DNA of 64,000 bases from Aquarana catesbeiana. Taxonomy: Eukaryota; Chordata; Amphibia; Anura; Ranidae. Where the stretch lies: positions 36,630,338 to 36,694,337 of the forward strand of contig NC_133336.1 of the NCBI RefSeq assembly GCF_042186555.1, written 5' to 3'. The notes under the pieces were generated by a model. The model was not told the DNA's origin, ran no database searches, and saw only the letters and a program-made list of their open reading frames with translations. Within the stretch, counting starts at the first letter, position 1; each line of letters begins with the position of its first letter. The translations under genes were made by a program, and so were the position numbers. Below are positions 10,227 through 20,331 of this stretch, one piece after another.

Positions 10227-11713
10227 ATTAAACCCAGTATCAGGTTAAAACAATTTGTATAACCCAATATTTATATTTATTGTACCAATAGTTATATTTA
10301 TTGTACCAATTTCAATGGTACAATAAATATAACATCAAAAAATATATGAACAATCTGAGTTCCACCACCACTACTGACATAAAACAAATAGAGTCCAAAA
10401 CAGAAAAGACTGTTGAATTCAGTTGAGTTCCAACACCACTCCACAAATGCCAACTGTTTCCTCCACTTGTGAAGAGTAGCAATGCCTTCATTTATTTTAA
10501 CCACCACCACATACAGCCTCTTACCAATGAAGTAGACCCCAAGTTTTATGTGGTCCAAAACAGAATGTTTGAATCAAGGATCATCCAACCATTGATCAGA
10601 GACCATCAACGAGGCTCACAGCAGCAGGATACTCCACAGGCATTCGAGAACCATAGGTCACATCGGCAGGGATTTAGTACCAGCTCTCCACCTCCATCAT
10701 GTATGCGATTCCATGAAAGAAATAAACAGGCATCCCATAGTGCAACCTGTAGTTTTCATCTGATATATATATATATAGAGAGAGAGAGAGATATATGATA
10801 TATGTGCTGATATATGTGTATCTACTCATATTTAGATGTAAAGCAATCGTATGTAATAAAACCAGCACCACCGGCACCTGCACCGTGAGTGATAACGTCA
10901 GCACAGGCTCTGCCCCTGGTTTCCTCTTAAAGAATGTTTTCAAGGGACTCCAATGCTACACTATACATTTGGGGCAAAGGTAAGAACTGGAGTTTCATTG
11001 TAAGTCCATTGCATAGATAGGCTCCATACAAATGTGGCCACAGAATTACCTCAAGCCTAGACAGTCTTGAAGCCTTGTTAGTATTCTAGAGAATGAAATC
11101 CTTTTTATATACCTTTTGACCCTTTTAATATACTGTAAGACAAATCGCTTCTGCTGAAAAAGAAAGCAGATCAATTGAGGAAAAAATGAAACTTACATTT
11201 TCACAGGCATTGTATGAAACAGCTGTTTAAATCTTTGATACTCCAAAGAAAAATACTGCAAATTATGTTTAGTTTTCTAGATTTCTAGAAAATGACTTTT
11301 ACTGCTTTGTTTCTCCCTTGCTCAATTTATATCCTTTAAGTCTGTAGTTTTTTTTTATAAAGAGTTTAGAGTGTTCAGAGCAACACAATAATTAAGGCTT
11401 GAAAAAAAACAAAAAAAACCATTGAAATGACATCAGATTCAACTATGGCCTACATCTTCTTGTGTTCTATGCGCTTTCACCTTTTTTACAGTTCTGTCTA
11501 GACAATGTAGAAAAGAAAGGATGTCAAGGATGTCTATAAATGTAGGCTCATATAGGCTGATATATGAGACTTTAATTAACACGAAAATGTAATTTATCGT
11601 TTTATGTGACACTTATAATGTTATCTCAGATAATCAGAATTCCCATTGGATATGTGCCTGAGATAATGAATATTGTGATGTAACAGATACCATATAAAAA
11701 CTGTGGGGGGGGT
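10227..11713. other. Unannotated stretch with a short microsatellite
   Basis: It contains repeated ATTTATTGTACCAAT words near 10270-10325 and a TA/GA microsatellite at about 10762-10810. No gene or complete element is recognised. Confidence 0.5.
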
Positions 11714-11866
11714 AACTAAACTAAAAACTGGAGAGTGCAAAATCTGGTGCTTCTCTGCATAGAAACCAATCAGTTTCCAGGTTTTATTGTCAAAGCTTAA
11801 TTGAACAAGCTGAAGTTAGAAGCTGACTGGCTACCATGCACAACTGCACCAGTTTTAGTAAATCCA
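11714..11866. mobile_element. Small TIR element, family shared with 40697-40895
   Basis: The core AACTGGAGAGTGCAAAATCT ... GCATAGAAACCAATCAG ... CAAAGCTTAATTGAACAAGC ... GGCTACCATGCAC is shared with the copy near 40.7 kb. The ends are inverted (CTAAAAACTGG against CCAGTTTTAGTAAAT). Superfamily unknown. Confidence 0.75.
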
Positions 11867-12858
11867 TCCCTGTGTGTTATTCTTGGAATTTGTCACTCTG
11901 CCATTGATGCTTTGTGATCCAAAAATTTCTAAAAGTTTCTAAAAGGGGAGATGCCCTTGCTTTGGAGAGATTTGCTCTTACTACTGGGCAATCAAAGTCT
12001 CTTGTCGCTAATAACTTTTTTGCATTTCTCATCAGTAGATCATGTCACATGTATGTAGCGCTACTCACATAGGAGCCAAAGGGATTACTGTCCAGGTCTT
12101 CCCAACATCTACCATTCAGCCAGGCACACAACATGCTCATTCACTATTTCTCCAAAGACCAATCTAGGAGATATTGTTTTTGTTGTTTTTATTTTCAGAG
12201 AACTTGGATAGGGATGAGGGAAATGGTGGGATACTCCAAAGATAAGAACGATGTACAACTGGTGACTTTGTTTTACTTTAGGACAAGCTACGATGAAGTC
12301 CTGGGCTTGTAACAAACAGTAGACTTCAGCTTATGTAGAAGTAGAACCATGCATGCAATGTCCTCCAGTGATAGCAGACTGATCTATGGCAGACAGCTCC
12401 CCTCAGTCAGCTTCTTCCAAGTACCTGGGACTGAGCATTCCTCCCTTAGGTCACCCTCCTGAGGCCTCTTTACTGCAGCCTGTGCCTGGGAGGGCAGCGT
12501 GTCCCCCTCAGGCTGAACTCCTCCACTCTGGGACAAGACCCAGAGCTCGGTGGGCTCTCAGAATAAATACAGTCCCCCAGCCTGCCTCCAGAACCTGCCC
12601 TCTCTTGAATAGGCTGGGGCTGTATCAATATTCATGCTGCTGTCTGCTTAGCTTCACACCTATCATCCAGAAACAAAAGTTACCTAGATACAGAGGGAGT
12701 TGTCCAGTGGACTGGCAACAGCAGAGCACACAGGTCAGGCCTAACTAAACAATTAAAGCTCACTGGGTACAGTGAGCCAAACTATGCTTTTACCTTGCCC
12801 AACATTTATAGCCACACTGCCTACAGTGTGTCAACTAAATTTACTAAAAAACAAACAC
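11867..12858. other. Unannotated stretch
   Basis: A 120-codon open frame at 12386-12748 has no recognisable domain, a proline/serine-rich composition and no supporting context; I treat it as chance. No repeats are recognised. Confidence 0.45.
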
Positions 12859-13287
12859 TAATGCCGCATACACACGAGCGGATTTTCCGTCGGAAACAAC
12901 TTGAATGGTTTTTCCGCCGGAATTCCGCTCAAGCCTGGCTTGCATACACACGGTCACACAAAAGTTCTCTGAACCTTCGACCGGCAAGAATGCGTGATGT
13001 ACAACACTACGACGAGCCGAGAAAATGAAGTTCAATGGTTCCGAGCATGCGTCGAATTGTTTCCGAGCAAGCGTAGGAATATTGCGTGTCGGAATTTGTA
13101 CAGACAATCGGAATTTCCGATCGGAACTTTTTCCGACCGAAAAGTAGAGAACATGCTCTGAATCTTTTGCTGGCTGGAATTCTGCCAGCAAAAGTCAGAT
13201 GGAGCATACACACAGTCGGAATTTCTGACCAAAAGCTCACATCCGACTTTTGCTGGCAGAATTTCTGATCGTGTATATGGGGCATTA
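12859..13287. mobile_element. Non-autonomous TIR element (TACACACGA family)
   Basis: The termini are TAATGCCGCATACACACGAG and the complement of ATCGTGTATATGGGGCATTA. The interior carries many TTCCGA/TCGGAA motifs on both strands, making it largely self-complementary. It has no transposase. Confidence 0.78.
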
Positions 13288-13764
13288 TACTTATCTAAAT
13301 TTCATGTCACCCACCTAGGAGGGCGCTACATGTAGGAGCCACAGAAAAAATTATTAATTATGAGAAAGTCCCTAAGCTGGTAGGCAACTGCCAGAGTCTG
13401 TAGAGGTCACTGTAGTTTAGAGAAGTTAAGTAGCACTCTTCCTATATGTTGTTTCTGCTTTAGGGGTTGTATAGTACTTTTAACATGAGTTTACCATTCC
13501 TTCTCATTTCCCAGGGACAGTCTCCATTGTGAGAGGTCTGTCCCAGGGAAATGGGCATCCCTGTAGGTCCCAACCCAAGTCACATTGCGCAAGCGTTAAT
13601 CCAAAAATGGCCTCCACGGGTGCAGTGATCCATTTTGGATTGATGCTTGTGCAGTATGACTTGAGTTAGAGGATGCGCACTGCAATATTTACACTACACT
13701 GCCTGGCTTTAAAGGATAATGCTGGGGGGGAATCATGAAGTCAGACGAAAATACAATCTGTGAG
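13288..13764. other. Unannotated stretch
   Basis: Contains a short inverted pair around 13500-13560 (CCCAGGGACAG / CTGTCCCAGGG) and no recognisable gene. Confidence 0.4.
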
Positions 13765-14032
13765 TTACTTAATCCTGGCTCCTCAACTTAATCTTGGCCC
13801 CTGCACTCTGGGGGTTACTTAATTCTGACCTCTCAAATTTATGCATTACTTACTCCTGACCCCGGAACTCTCTGCTTTACCTACACCTGATCCCTGCACT
13901 CTGTGGGTTATCTAATACTGACCCATGAACTCTGTGTTACCTAATCTTGACCTTGAACTGTCTGCATTAAAGAATACTGAATCCTGCACTCTGGGCATTA
14001 CTTAATCCTGACCCCTGAGCTCCCTGTGTTTC
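13765..14032. repeat. Degenerate minisatellite, ~31-bp unit
   Basis: About eight diverged copies of a unit resembling TTACTTAATCCTGACCCCTG followed by AACTCTGTGGG. TTA(C/T)CT anchors fall at 13815, 13847, 13877, 13908, 13937, 13967 and 13998, a spacing of 29-32 bp. Confidence 0.8.
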
Positions 14033-14901
14033 TTCCTTTTATGGTGGAAATTCAAAATTTTGGATTTGCCCTCACCTTTATTCTTGGTGGCATTGGTGAT
14101 CGAGGCAATCTCTGAATCTCCCTGATGTGGACATAGAAAATTGAAACACAGCAACAAAAACCTGACAATTGTTCTAATCCCTCACCATTCTATCCATATA
14201 AAAAAAAAAAAAAAAAGTTTTGTGTTTAGTTATATTTCAAGACATTTGATAAAGCACATTGAAGACATGCAGTATCATGGATTTACCTTCATCGGAATAT
14301 GGTATGGTAAAAAGCTCACATCAGTCTATGATCTCCCTGTAGATAACGTGACCTTAATGTTCAAACATGACATGTTCTGTGAAACTATCAATGGCCACGG
14401 ACTATAGAACAAAAACCTTTCATGTTTGGTTTTCTTTGGTTACACATAATACTCACCCATAGTGTGACCTTAATGACACAACGGTTTCATCTATATAATG
14501 TATTATAGGATTACATACCATAGAAGATTGTTTGATCAGGTTATGTCAAGAACATAGATGAGGCTAAAATGCATACTATTCGAGAAACTAAGAACAGGAA
14601 AAGATGGTGTGGAACAATGATCTGTTTTTAATATTGAAGAACTTGAATCCATTAAAAGAAGAAGTCAGGAGGGAAGATTGTCATATTATAGCTTATGATA
14701 GAATGACACTACATAAATTAAGACTTTAGTGGTATTGTCAGAAGCCTACTTGTTCAGCCCTTGATACTTGGGACCATTTTAGGTCAAAAGGTCGCCAAAT
14801 GAGAAGATCAGATAAGAGGTCTACATTCACCTTTATGGATTATAGTTGCCTGCAATTTAGAGGGAATAAGAGTAAATTTTCTTAAATGAAAGCAGAAGAA
14901 G
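14033..14901. other. Unannotated stretch
   Basis: An 88-codon open frame at 14141-14407 shows no domain. It includes an A-run near 14203. No element recognised. Confidence 0.4.
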
Positions 14902-15230
14902 TTAACCACTTTCTGACCATAGGACGTCCTCGGGTTGCAGTGGTTATACCAGGACGATGCTTGCACCTGAAAATTTTCAGCCGGAAATTCCCTGTACTGC
15001 AGAAGTGATTTGAGTGGCTGAACAGGTGATCACTTCTGTAGGTGGCTTAAGGGGTGGCCCCCTCCTTCCCTCTGCCCCCATCTTTCCTGTCAGCCGGTCA
15101 AACGGCGGGCTTCTGTCAGACAGACCGGCATACAGAGGGCCTGAATATCGGACATTTTTTTTTTAACCGGTCATTGTCTCCTGACATTCGGCTCGTGTGT
15201 ACCCGGCCTAAGGCTCCATTCACAATTGCA
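14902..15230. mobile_element. Fragments of a TTAA (piggyBac-like) end and a TACACACGA-type end
   Basis: TTAACCACTTTCTGACC at 14902 resembles the TTAA-CCACTT end of the large piggyBac element at 20332. Near 15190-15212 CGTGTGTACCCGGCCTAAG resembles the right end of the TACACACGA family. Neither has a partner, so both look truncated. Confidence 0.45.
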
Positions 15231-15349
15231 CGACTCCAAAGTTGTGCCGACTCGCTGGGAGAACACAATAGCTTTGCGGGATTGATTCACAGTTAGTATT
15301 GATGGAAGACACCTGGTTGCAGGAAAGAAAATCACACCATCTAAGGGCT

Positions 15350-15931
15350 GCTTAAAACAGGAAGTATATTGCTGGCAGGATCACCAGGTGAAATAAAAGA
15401 AAGAAAAAGCCTCACAAAGAAAATGAATGCAGCCATCACATCAAAGGATTGGTAAGCTGCATATTACATTACTGTTTTGGGGTTTAATACCGCTTAAAAA
15501 GTATATGTAAACCAGCACCTTGTAAAACATCTGTGTATAGATATATATACAAAAAAACAAAAACATTATAAACCCCTTTTTTTTCTCTTTTTTATAAGTG
15601 GTCACATTCCCTCTAATCTCAGCTGCATAAGAGCTGGGGATGGAGAAGCAGTAGCACACTCATCTTCCCAGTGAAAGCCTGTGCAGGGGGGGTGGAGGGG
15701 TCGGGACAAGTTTGATCATTGGAGGAGAACATACCAAGTTTCCAGCATAGCTAGAGAACTGACCGTGGTGTGTTTTCCTGCTTAGTGTGGTCAGTTTTCA
15801 ATAGGAAAGCAGAGGGACCGACAGGAACAATAGGGAATTCACATAAAGGAAACAATACAATACAAAGAGAACAGGATATTTCTCATACAATACATGGTAC
15901 AGCAGGCACATATCAGGAATATGAAATGTTG
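15350..15931. repeat. Dispersed repeat, copy 1 (partner at 56555-56886)
   Basis: From TTTATAAGTGGTCACATTCCCTC (15591) to GAATATGAAATGTTG (15931) the sequence closely follows 56555-56886, including GGAGAAGCAG, TTGATCATTGGAGGAG and AGTGTGGTCAGTTTT. The stretch before it (15350-15480) resembles 40925-41060. Family unknown; possibly one long interspersed repeat seen in pieces. Confidence 0.7.
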
Positions 15932-16028
15932 CGTTTATATACTCTTAAGTCTAGATGGTTGTAGAAGAGGTTGCATTACTTACCTAACTCCTTGCTCTAG
16001 CAGGCTGCGGTGATCTCCTCCTTTTCTT

Positions 16029-16550
16029 GAAGCTCCAGTCTGTAGGAAAGAAAAAGATCCTGGACGGCCGCACACCATAGAAGGCATCTTTGTTGATATG
16101 AAGAAATAAAATCCAAATGCAGTCACCTCATGTACAGGGAGGAACAGGAAAGGTAACTAACACGTTTCACGCCCCATCATGGCGCTTATTCATGAATAAG
16201 CACCATGATGAGGCGTGAAACATGTTAGCTACCTTTCCTGTTCCTCCATGTACATGAGGTGACTGCATTTGGATTTTATTTCTTCATATCAATAAAGATG
16301 AATAAGCGCCATGATGAGGCGTGAAACATGTTAGCTACCTTTCCTGTTCCTCCATGTAGATGAGGTGACTGCATTTGGATTTTATTTCTTCATATCATTA
16401 AAGATGCCTTCTATGGTGTGCGGCCGTCCAGGATCTTTTTCTTTCCTCAAGCTTGTGCAGAGCCAGCACCTGTGAGTTCCATTAGGGCGGGTGTCTTGAT
16501 ACAGATTTCAGGGACTGGAGCGGCAATCTTTTGCTTAAGCTCCAGTCTGT
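16029..16550 (-). mobile_element. Fold-back retroelement flanked by 17-bp direct repeats
   Basis: The 17-bp sequence AAGCTCCAGTCTGTAGG occurs at both edges (about 16029-16045 and 16534-16550), as expected for a TSD from target-primed insertion. Inside, 16045-16192 is an inverted arm. The plus-strand counterpart follows as two tandem units of 106 bp (16194-16299 and 16300-16405), the second continuing to 16446. Each unit has ATGATGAGGCGTGAAACATG, resembling a hammerhead ribozyme core, and the left arm has a diverged copy. The tandem unit with a ribozyme-like motif and the inverted extra arm recall Penelope-like elements and their short derivatives. No protein is encoded; the assignment is inference. 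Confidence 0.6.
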
Positions 16551-17371
16551 AGGTGGAATCTAGGCATACATCACATACAGTGCAGGGCTATTAACCCTGT
16601 ATTGTATGTAATAGGAGTGGGAATGCAACAGATCCTTAACAGCTTATAGAGGAAGCTGTGGTGGTGCCATTGCACAGATCAAGGGAGCCTGCTGGAGCAG
16701 AGATTCAAGTAATACAGTGTATTCTCCAACCCCTAAACTTACCAAGCATATAACCTTTGCAGTTTGTGGGCTCCAATGTAAGGGTGCTTTTTTTTGTGGT
16801 GTCCAGAGTTGGGCTTCACTCTGCAGCCCCATAATTAGGTTATACTATGTAAGAGAGAACACATAACATATGTAAAGTAGGTGTTATCCCAAATTGGCTG
16901 CAAAAATAGAAATATACTTTAAAAGATTCCAGCTACTGCTGAGTCATAAACGGGGATCTGAGACAACTAATCAGCTTTCTTTGAGCTTCCAAGTTGCAAA
17001 AAAGCATTTTTAAATAAGAATAAAAATGAAAAGTTCTGTGATTAAAGCAATTTATAGAACACTAGAGGTTTCAGATCTTAAAACTGCATTTATTCATTGA
17101 ACAAATGGTACCACAGGAACTACATATAAAGTTATTGCAAGTAAAGTAGCAAAGTTGCTTAAGGTATACCTAAAGTAAAAACTTTTTGGATAGAGTAAGG
17201 AATGATCAAGCCATTTTGCATTCTCTTTTTGCTGTTGTGTGCCCCATTGAGGAATTTTCTTGTCAATACATTGGAAGATTCCACCGCTATTCCTGTTTTG
17301 GTGACAATGCAAAATGTTTAAACAGTAAATCCACTTTTGTTGAGAAAAAAACTTTCCCCTCTGGGTGATCT
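16551..17371. other. Unannotated stretch
   Basis: No open frame above noise, terminal repeats or tandem array is recognised. Confidence 0.45.
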
Positions 17372-17379
17372 ATGTACAT

Positions 17380-17990
17380 TGTTGTTGTTCAGTTGTTTAG
17401 TCGTATCCGACTCTTCGTGACCTAATTGGACCATAGCATGCCAGGTTTTTCTGTCCTCCACTGCCTCCCTGAGATTGCCTAACTTCATGTTCATTGTTTC
17501 GATGATGCCATCTATCCATCTTGTTTTCTGTCCTCCTATTCTCCTTTTTCCTTACATGATTCCCAGCCTCAGGGTCTTTTCCAATGAGTCCTCTCTTCAC
17601 ATTAGGTCGCCAAATTTCAGTTTCAGCTTCAGGATCTTACTTTCCAGTGAATATTCAGGGTTGATTTCCTTCAAGATTGACTGGTTTGATGATTTTACCA
17701 TCCAGGGGACTTTTAAGAGTCTTCTCCAATACCATAGTTCAAAAGCATAAATTCTTTGGCATTCGGCCTTCCTTATGATCAAACTTTCACAGCCATAGGT
17801 TACTACTGGGAATACCATAGCTTTGACTATAGGGCACTTTGCAGGTAGGGTGATGTCTCTGCTTTTTATAATGATGTCTAGGTTTGCAATTGCTGTTCTC
17901 ACAAAAAAGCAAGCGTCTCTTAATTTATTGGCTAAAATAACTGTCTGCCACGATCTTGGAACTTGGGAAGATAAAATCTTCCTTAAAAAA
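17380..17990 (-). mobile_element. RTE-BovB LINE, 5'-truncated 3' end
   Basis: The minus strand carries the 3' ~610 bp of an RTE clade LINE. The plus-strand left edge is a TTG-rich tail followed by TTCAGTTGTTTAGTCGTATC and CCGACTCTTCGTGACC, the characteristic 3' end of BovB-type elements (tail repeat ACAACAACA on the coding strand). Candidate 8-bp TSDs, ATGTACAT, lie at 17372-17379 and 17991-17998. Truncation at the 5' side is typical of incomplete reverse transcription. Confidence 0.88.
17597..17990 (-). pseudogene. RTE-BovB reverse transcriptase, C-terminal part
   Basis: The minus-strand frame reads KSRDITLPAKCPIVKAMVFP, then VVTYGCESL, AFELWYWRRLLKVPW and NQSILKEINPEYSLE in order. These are the conserved C-terminal blocks of the RTE/BovB ORF2 downstream of the reverse-transcriptase core. 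The frame is open over this fragment until about 17597, after which the remaining C-terminus (toward 17470) is out of frame. The catalytic core is not included because of 5' truncation. Nothing suggests function. Confidence 0.88.
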
Positions 17991-17998
17991 ATGTACAT

Positions 17999-18547
17999 AT
18001 CCGTGCATATGTGTACATATGCGTGTTGGTGTAGTAAAGACAAAAAACACCAAGCCAACTGGCTCTCGAGCAGCAGCGCTGCTCAGGCTTGTGCTTCAGC
18101 CCTCTTGGCTCTATAACAGAGTTCCTGTACAAACCCTGTACCTCAGCACTCTTTTCCAGCTTCCTTGGACCCACTGTTTGCTCTGACAGATGGAACTGTG
18201 CAGACATGCATACTTCTCCCTTGCTCGACTGGACTCCTTGTGAGGGTGGAGCCCAGAACCATGATCAGGTGTCTACAAATAGTCCAACACACACCTGACC
18301 AGTCAGTGTGCTGGTGAGTCTCAAAATCAGGACCCAGGACTGGGGATTTCATCCCACCTGGATCGCTACCAAATCCCCGAGCTTCAGATCCCAAAACGGA
18401 TTTTCCTAAACATCGGGGAAACTGAAAAGCCAATTTCCTCCCAAATAAGCAAATCCCCTGGAGCCCCTCAACCCGTCTGGTTGAGAACCTTGCGTCCTTC
18501 CGCTGGTGGATTACTGTACTACCACAGTGTGTACATAGTGCATGTCA
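17999..18547. other. Unannotated stretch
   Basis: No recognisable element. Composition is balanced with CTC/CTT-rich parts; short open frames on both strands overlap each other and look random. Confidence 0.4.
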
Positions 18548-19545
18548 TAAAACACTAAAATGTTTATCCCTGTTGAGTGGGCGACTGTACCAAAAAGAAA
18601 GGTAACCTTCAATCCAACAGGGAAAAGGGACTTTAAATGTGCCACACAAATGAGGAAGACCAAAAAAATCCACTATTACAAAATCATCAATGTATTATTT
18701 ATCATTAAAACTGCCATTGATTTAAAATCACAATATAAATGAAAGGTACAACAGACACTTCATAGATGGTACAAGCATGTGAATCAATGTGTTTCGCTAT
18801 AATTGCTTCTTCATGATTCACACTTGAAAATGGCTCCTGGGAAGAAAAAAAGGAAACCATGACACAATACAAAAAAAAAAAAAAAAGCAACAATATATAA
18901 CACGGAGCAATCATATTAACCAAGGAGGACCAGGGGGAGTGAGAAAAAAAACAAACAAAAAAAACAAAACAAAATACCATAAAAGAGTCATTCATGGGGG
19001 GACATCAAAAAATACAAGGGGTCACAATTTACCCTATTGAACTGCATTGAATGCAAAAAACAAGAAAAAGAAGAAATAAAATCTTATACACAATATGTGT
19101 ATAAGGTATTTCTTCTTTTTTTTGCATGCCATACAGTTCAGCAGGGTAAATTGTGACCCCTTTGTATATTTGATGACCCCCCATGGATGACTCTTTGTGG
19201 GGGGTTCTCTCTCCCTGGTCCTCCTTGGTTAATATGTTTGTTCAGTGTTATATATATTGTTGCTTTTTGTTGTTTTTAAATTTTTGTATTGTGTCATGGT
19301 TTCTTTTTTCTTCCCAGCGGCCATCTATGAAGTGTCTGTCGTACCTTTCATTTATAGTGTTAATGTAAATCAACGGCAGTTTTAATGATAAATAATAAAT
19401 TTATGATTTTATAATTGTTGATTTTTTTGGTCTTTTTCTCATTTGTGTGGCATATTTAAAGTTCCTTACCCCTGTTAGATTGAAGGTTACCTTTCCTTTT
19501 AGTACGGTCCTCCACTCTACAGGGATAAACATTTTTGTATTTTTT
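18548..19545. mobile_element. ~1-kb long imperfect palindrome (fold-back element)
   Basis: The left arm reads ATGTTTATCCCTGTTGAGTG near 18559 and the right arm returns as the complement near 19515-19535. Matching blocks continue inwards: GGTAACCTTCAAT/ATTGAAGGTTACC, CAGACACTTCATAGATGG/CCATCTATGAAGTGTCTG, GTCACAATTTACCC/GGGTAAATTGTGAC. The centre is CTTATACACAATATGTGTATAAG-like at 19082-19104. The left arm alone has a ~65-bp block (about 18769-18835) whose complement contains TGAAGAAGC...GCGAAACAC, a hammerhead-like core. No protein and no clear TSD. It may be an inverted dimer of a short element. Confidence 0.7.
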
Positions 19546-19858
19546 GACACATCTGGGATGGTGCCACAATAAGATCATATTTATGATTGTGCTGGGTTCA
19601 CACTATCTCTTGTTACATAACATACATGGTACATGTCTTCATGGTAATGCCTGGCTTCCAATATCCCCTTTTCAACAATGCTTTGCCTATTAACCTTGAA
19701 AATGGTAGGAAAAAGTTTTTTTTCGCCTCACATTGACTTCAGTAAGGTTAACCACTACAATCGGGGTTTGATAAACCCGTCTCGAACAGTAGGGCCGAAT
19801 CACTTATATCTACTCCTCATTGATATACCCTACATCTCCAATTATCCAATAAACCAGA
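19546..19858. other. Unannotated stretch
   Basis: AT-rich, no gene or complete element recognised. Confidence 0.4.
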
Positions 19859-20327
19859 AATTAAAGTTTTAATCAAAAAATTACAAACTTTTTTTTACAT
19901 TTTTTTAGTTTATTAAAAGTCAGCAGCTACAAAAAGTGTAGCTGCTGACTTTTAATAAACTGACACTTACCTGCCCCATGGTCTAGCGATGCGGGCGCCC
20001 GGAGCCTCGCTCTTCTCCGCCCTGCTCTCTTCGGCGCCGTCATAGCAACTGTGGGCACCCAGCCGTGACAGCTTACGGCCGGGCACGCACTGTGCATGGG
20101 CGAGTTGCGCTTCACTCTTCTATTGGCCAGTGAATGTTCTGGGACCTGTGGCGTGTCCCAGAAGATTGCTGTCAGGGAGGGGCCGCCTAGGGCGAGAGGA
20201 GGATTCGCCTAGACGGCCGAAAAGAGGAAGAAGGAAGTGGGACAGGAAGTCCCACTAAAAAGAAGTTATCCACTCCCCACAAAAAAAGTTACATGCCAAA
20301 TGAGGCAGGTAAGGGGGCGAGGAGTGC
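19859..20327 (-). mobile_element. TTAA miniature element, large part (split by piggyBac)
   Basis: This contains the perfect hairpin TAAAAGTCAGCAGCTAC / GTAGCTGCTGACTTTTA at about 19915-19962 and a GC-rich interior, matching in type the TTAA element at 50929-51377 (same hairpin and ACACTTACCTG motif). It is interrupted at TTAA 20328-20331; its last 33 bp continue at 28981-29013. The left boundary, TTAA near 19859, is uncertain. Confidence 0.7.
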
Positions 20328-20331
20328 TTAA

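Noticed and set aside
12386..12748. 120-codon frame beginning MADSSPQSASSKYLGL
   Set aside because: No domain, no splice or promoter context, no second copy; could be chance.
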